In this document: positions 5,824 through 5,929 of the stretch, piece by piece
Numbering within the stretch: position 1 is the first letter of the stretch
How the letters are laid out: every line of letters begins with the position of its first letter
DNA from: Thermoproteota archaeon
Lineage (GTDB): Archaea > Korarchaeota > Korarchaeia > Korarchaeales > Korarchaeaceae
Length of the DNA: 5,929 nucleotides
Reading direction: 5' to 3'
Assembly (NCBI GenBank): GCA_003661265.1
Contig: QMVU01000081.1
Location: 1-5,929 of the forward strand
Translations under genes and position numbers: made by a program
Notes under the pieces: generated by a model
What the model saw: the letters and a program-made list of their open reading frames with translations, nothing else
The model's database searches: none
What the model was told of the DNA's origin: nothing

Positions 5824-5929
5824 GTGAATTTGAGCGGTAAAGGACGCTACATGGAGCTCATTAAGTCCCTTAAGCTTCTGGATTACGTTTCACTTGCCCT
5901 CATAGCCGTTCATCTAGTACTCCTCTATG
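5824..5929 (+). CDS. N-terminal fragment of an unidentified membrane protein (partial, runs off the window)
   Basis: About 35 codons are open to the right edge. After a short polar, basic N-terminus comes a hydrophobic stretch (LDYVSLALIAVHLVLLY) that should be a first membrane helix, with the basic side inside. Three starts are possible: GTG 5824 (GAGGAG nine bases upstream, well placed for the TATA box), TTG 5830 (GGGGAG five bases upstream) and ATG 5851. I give the GTG but the evidence is close. The fragment is too short to name a family. Confidence 0.55.
   Translation, partial: MNLSGKGRYMELIKSLKLLDYVSLALIAVHLVLLY

Overview
The window looks like a piece of an archaeal chromosome, most likely a thermophile of the Thermoproteota/Korarchaeota kind. 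The grounds are composition and signal style rather than a marker gene. Arginine is coded almost only by AGG/AGA, and TTG is a frequent start codon. TATA-box promoters sit about 30 bases from start codons, implying leaderless mRNAs, while strong Shine-Dalgarno sites precede genes inside operons. The lineage call is an inference and weak; the archaeal call is fairly safe. Layout: bases 1-1971 (+) hold the tail of an unidentified gene and two tandem, translationally coupled membrane-anchored von Willebrand A (VWA) proteins with intact metal-binding (MIDAS) motifs, resembling the BatA/BatB arrangement usually found beside MoxR ATPases. Bases 1913-4881 (-) hold a four-gene cluster read right to left: a DtxR/MntR-type metalloregulator, an ABC ATPase, an ABC-2 type permease, and a secreted, membrane-anchored protein of unknown family. 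The two units converge and overlap by 59 bases. Bases 4951-5622 (-) encode a CxxCxxCC (YkgJ-like) cysteine-cluster protein. Bases 5623-5823 are an AT-rich divergent intergenic region with candidate promoters and a small ORF. A truncated membrane-protein gene runs off the right edge (+). Functionally, the minus-strand cluster reads as a metal-sensing repressor placed ahead of a two-component ABC-2 transporter with a dedicated surface protein. The ATPase seems to have its own promoter inside the regulator gene, and that promoter closely copies the regulator's own. The regulator has an unusual predicted metal site mixing MntR-type (Asp8) and DtxR/IdeR-type (Cys99) ligands. I saw no RNA genes, CRISPR arrays, insertion sequences or integration sites.
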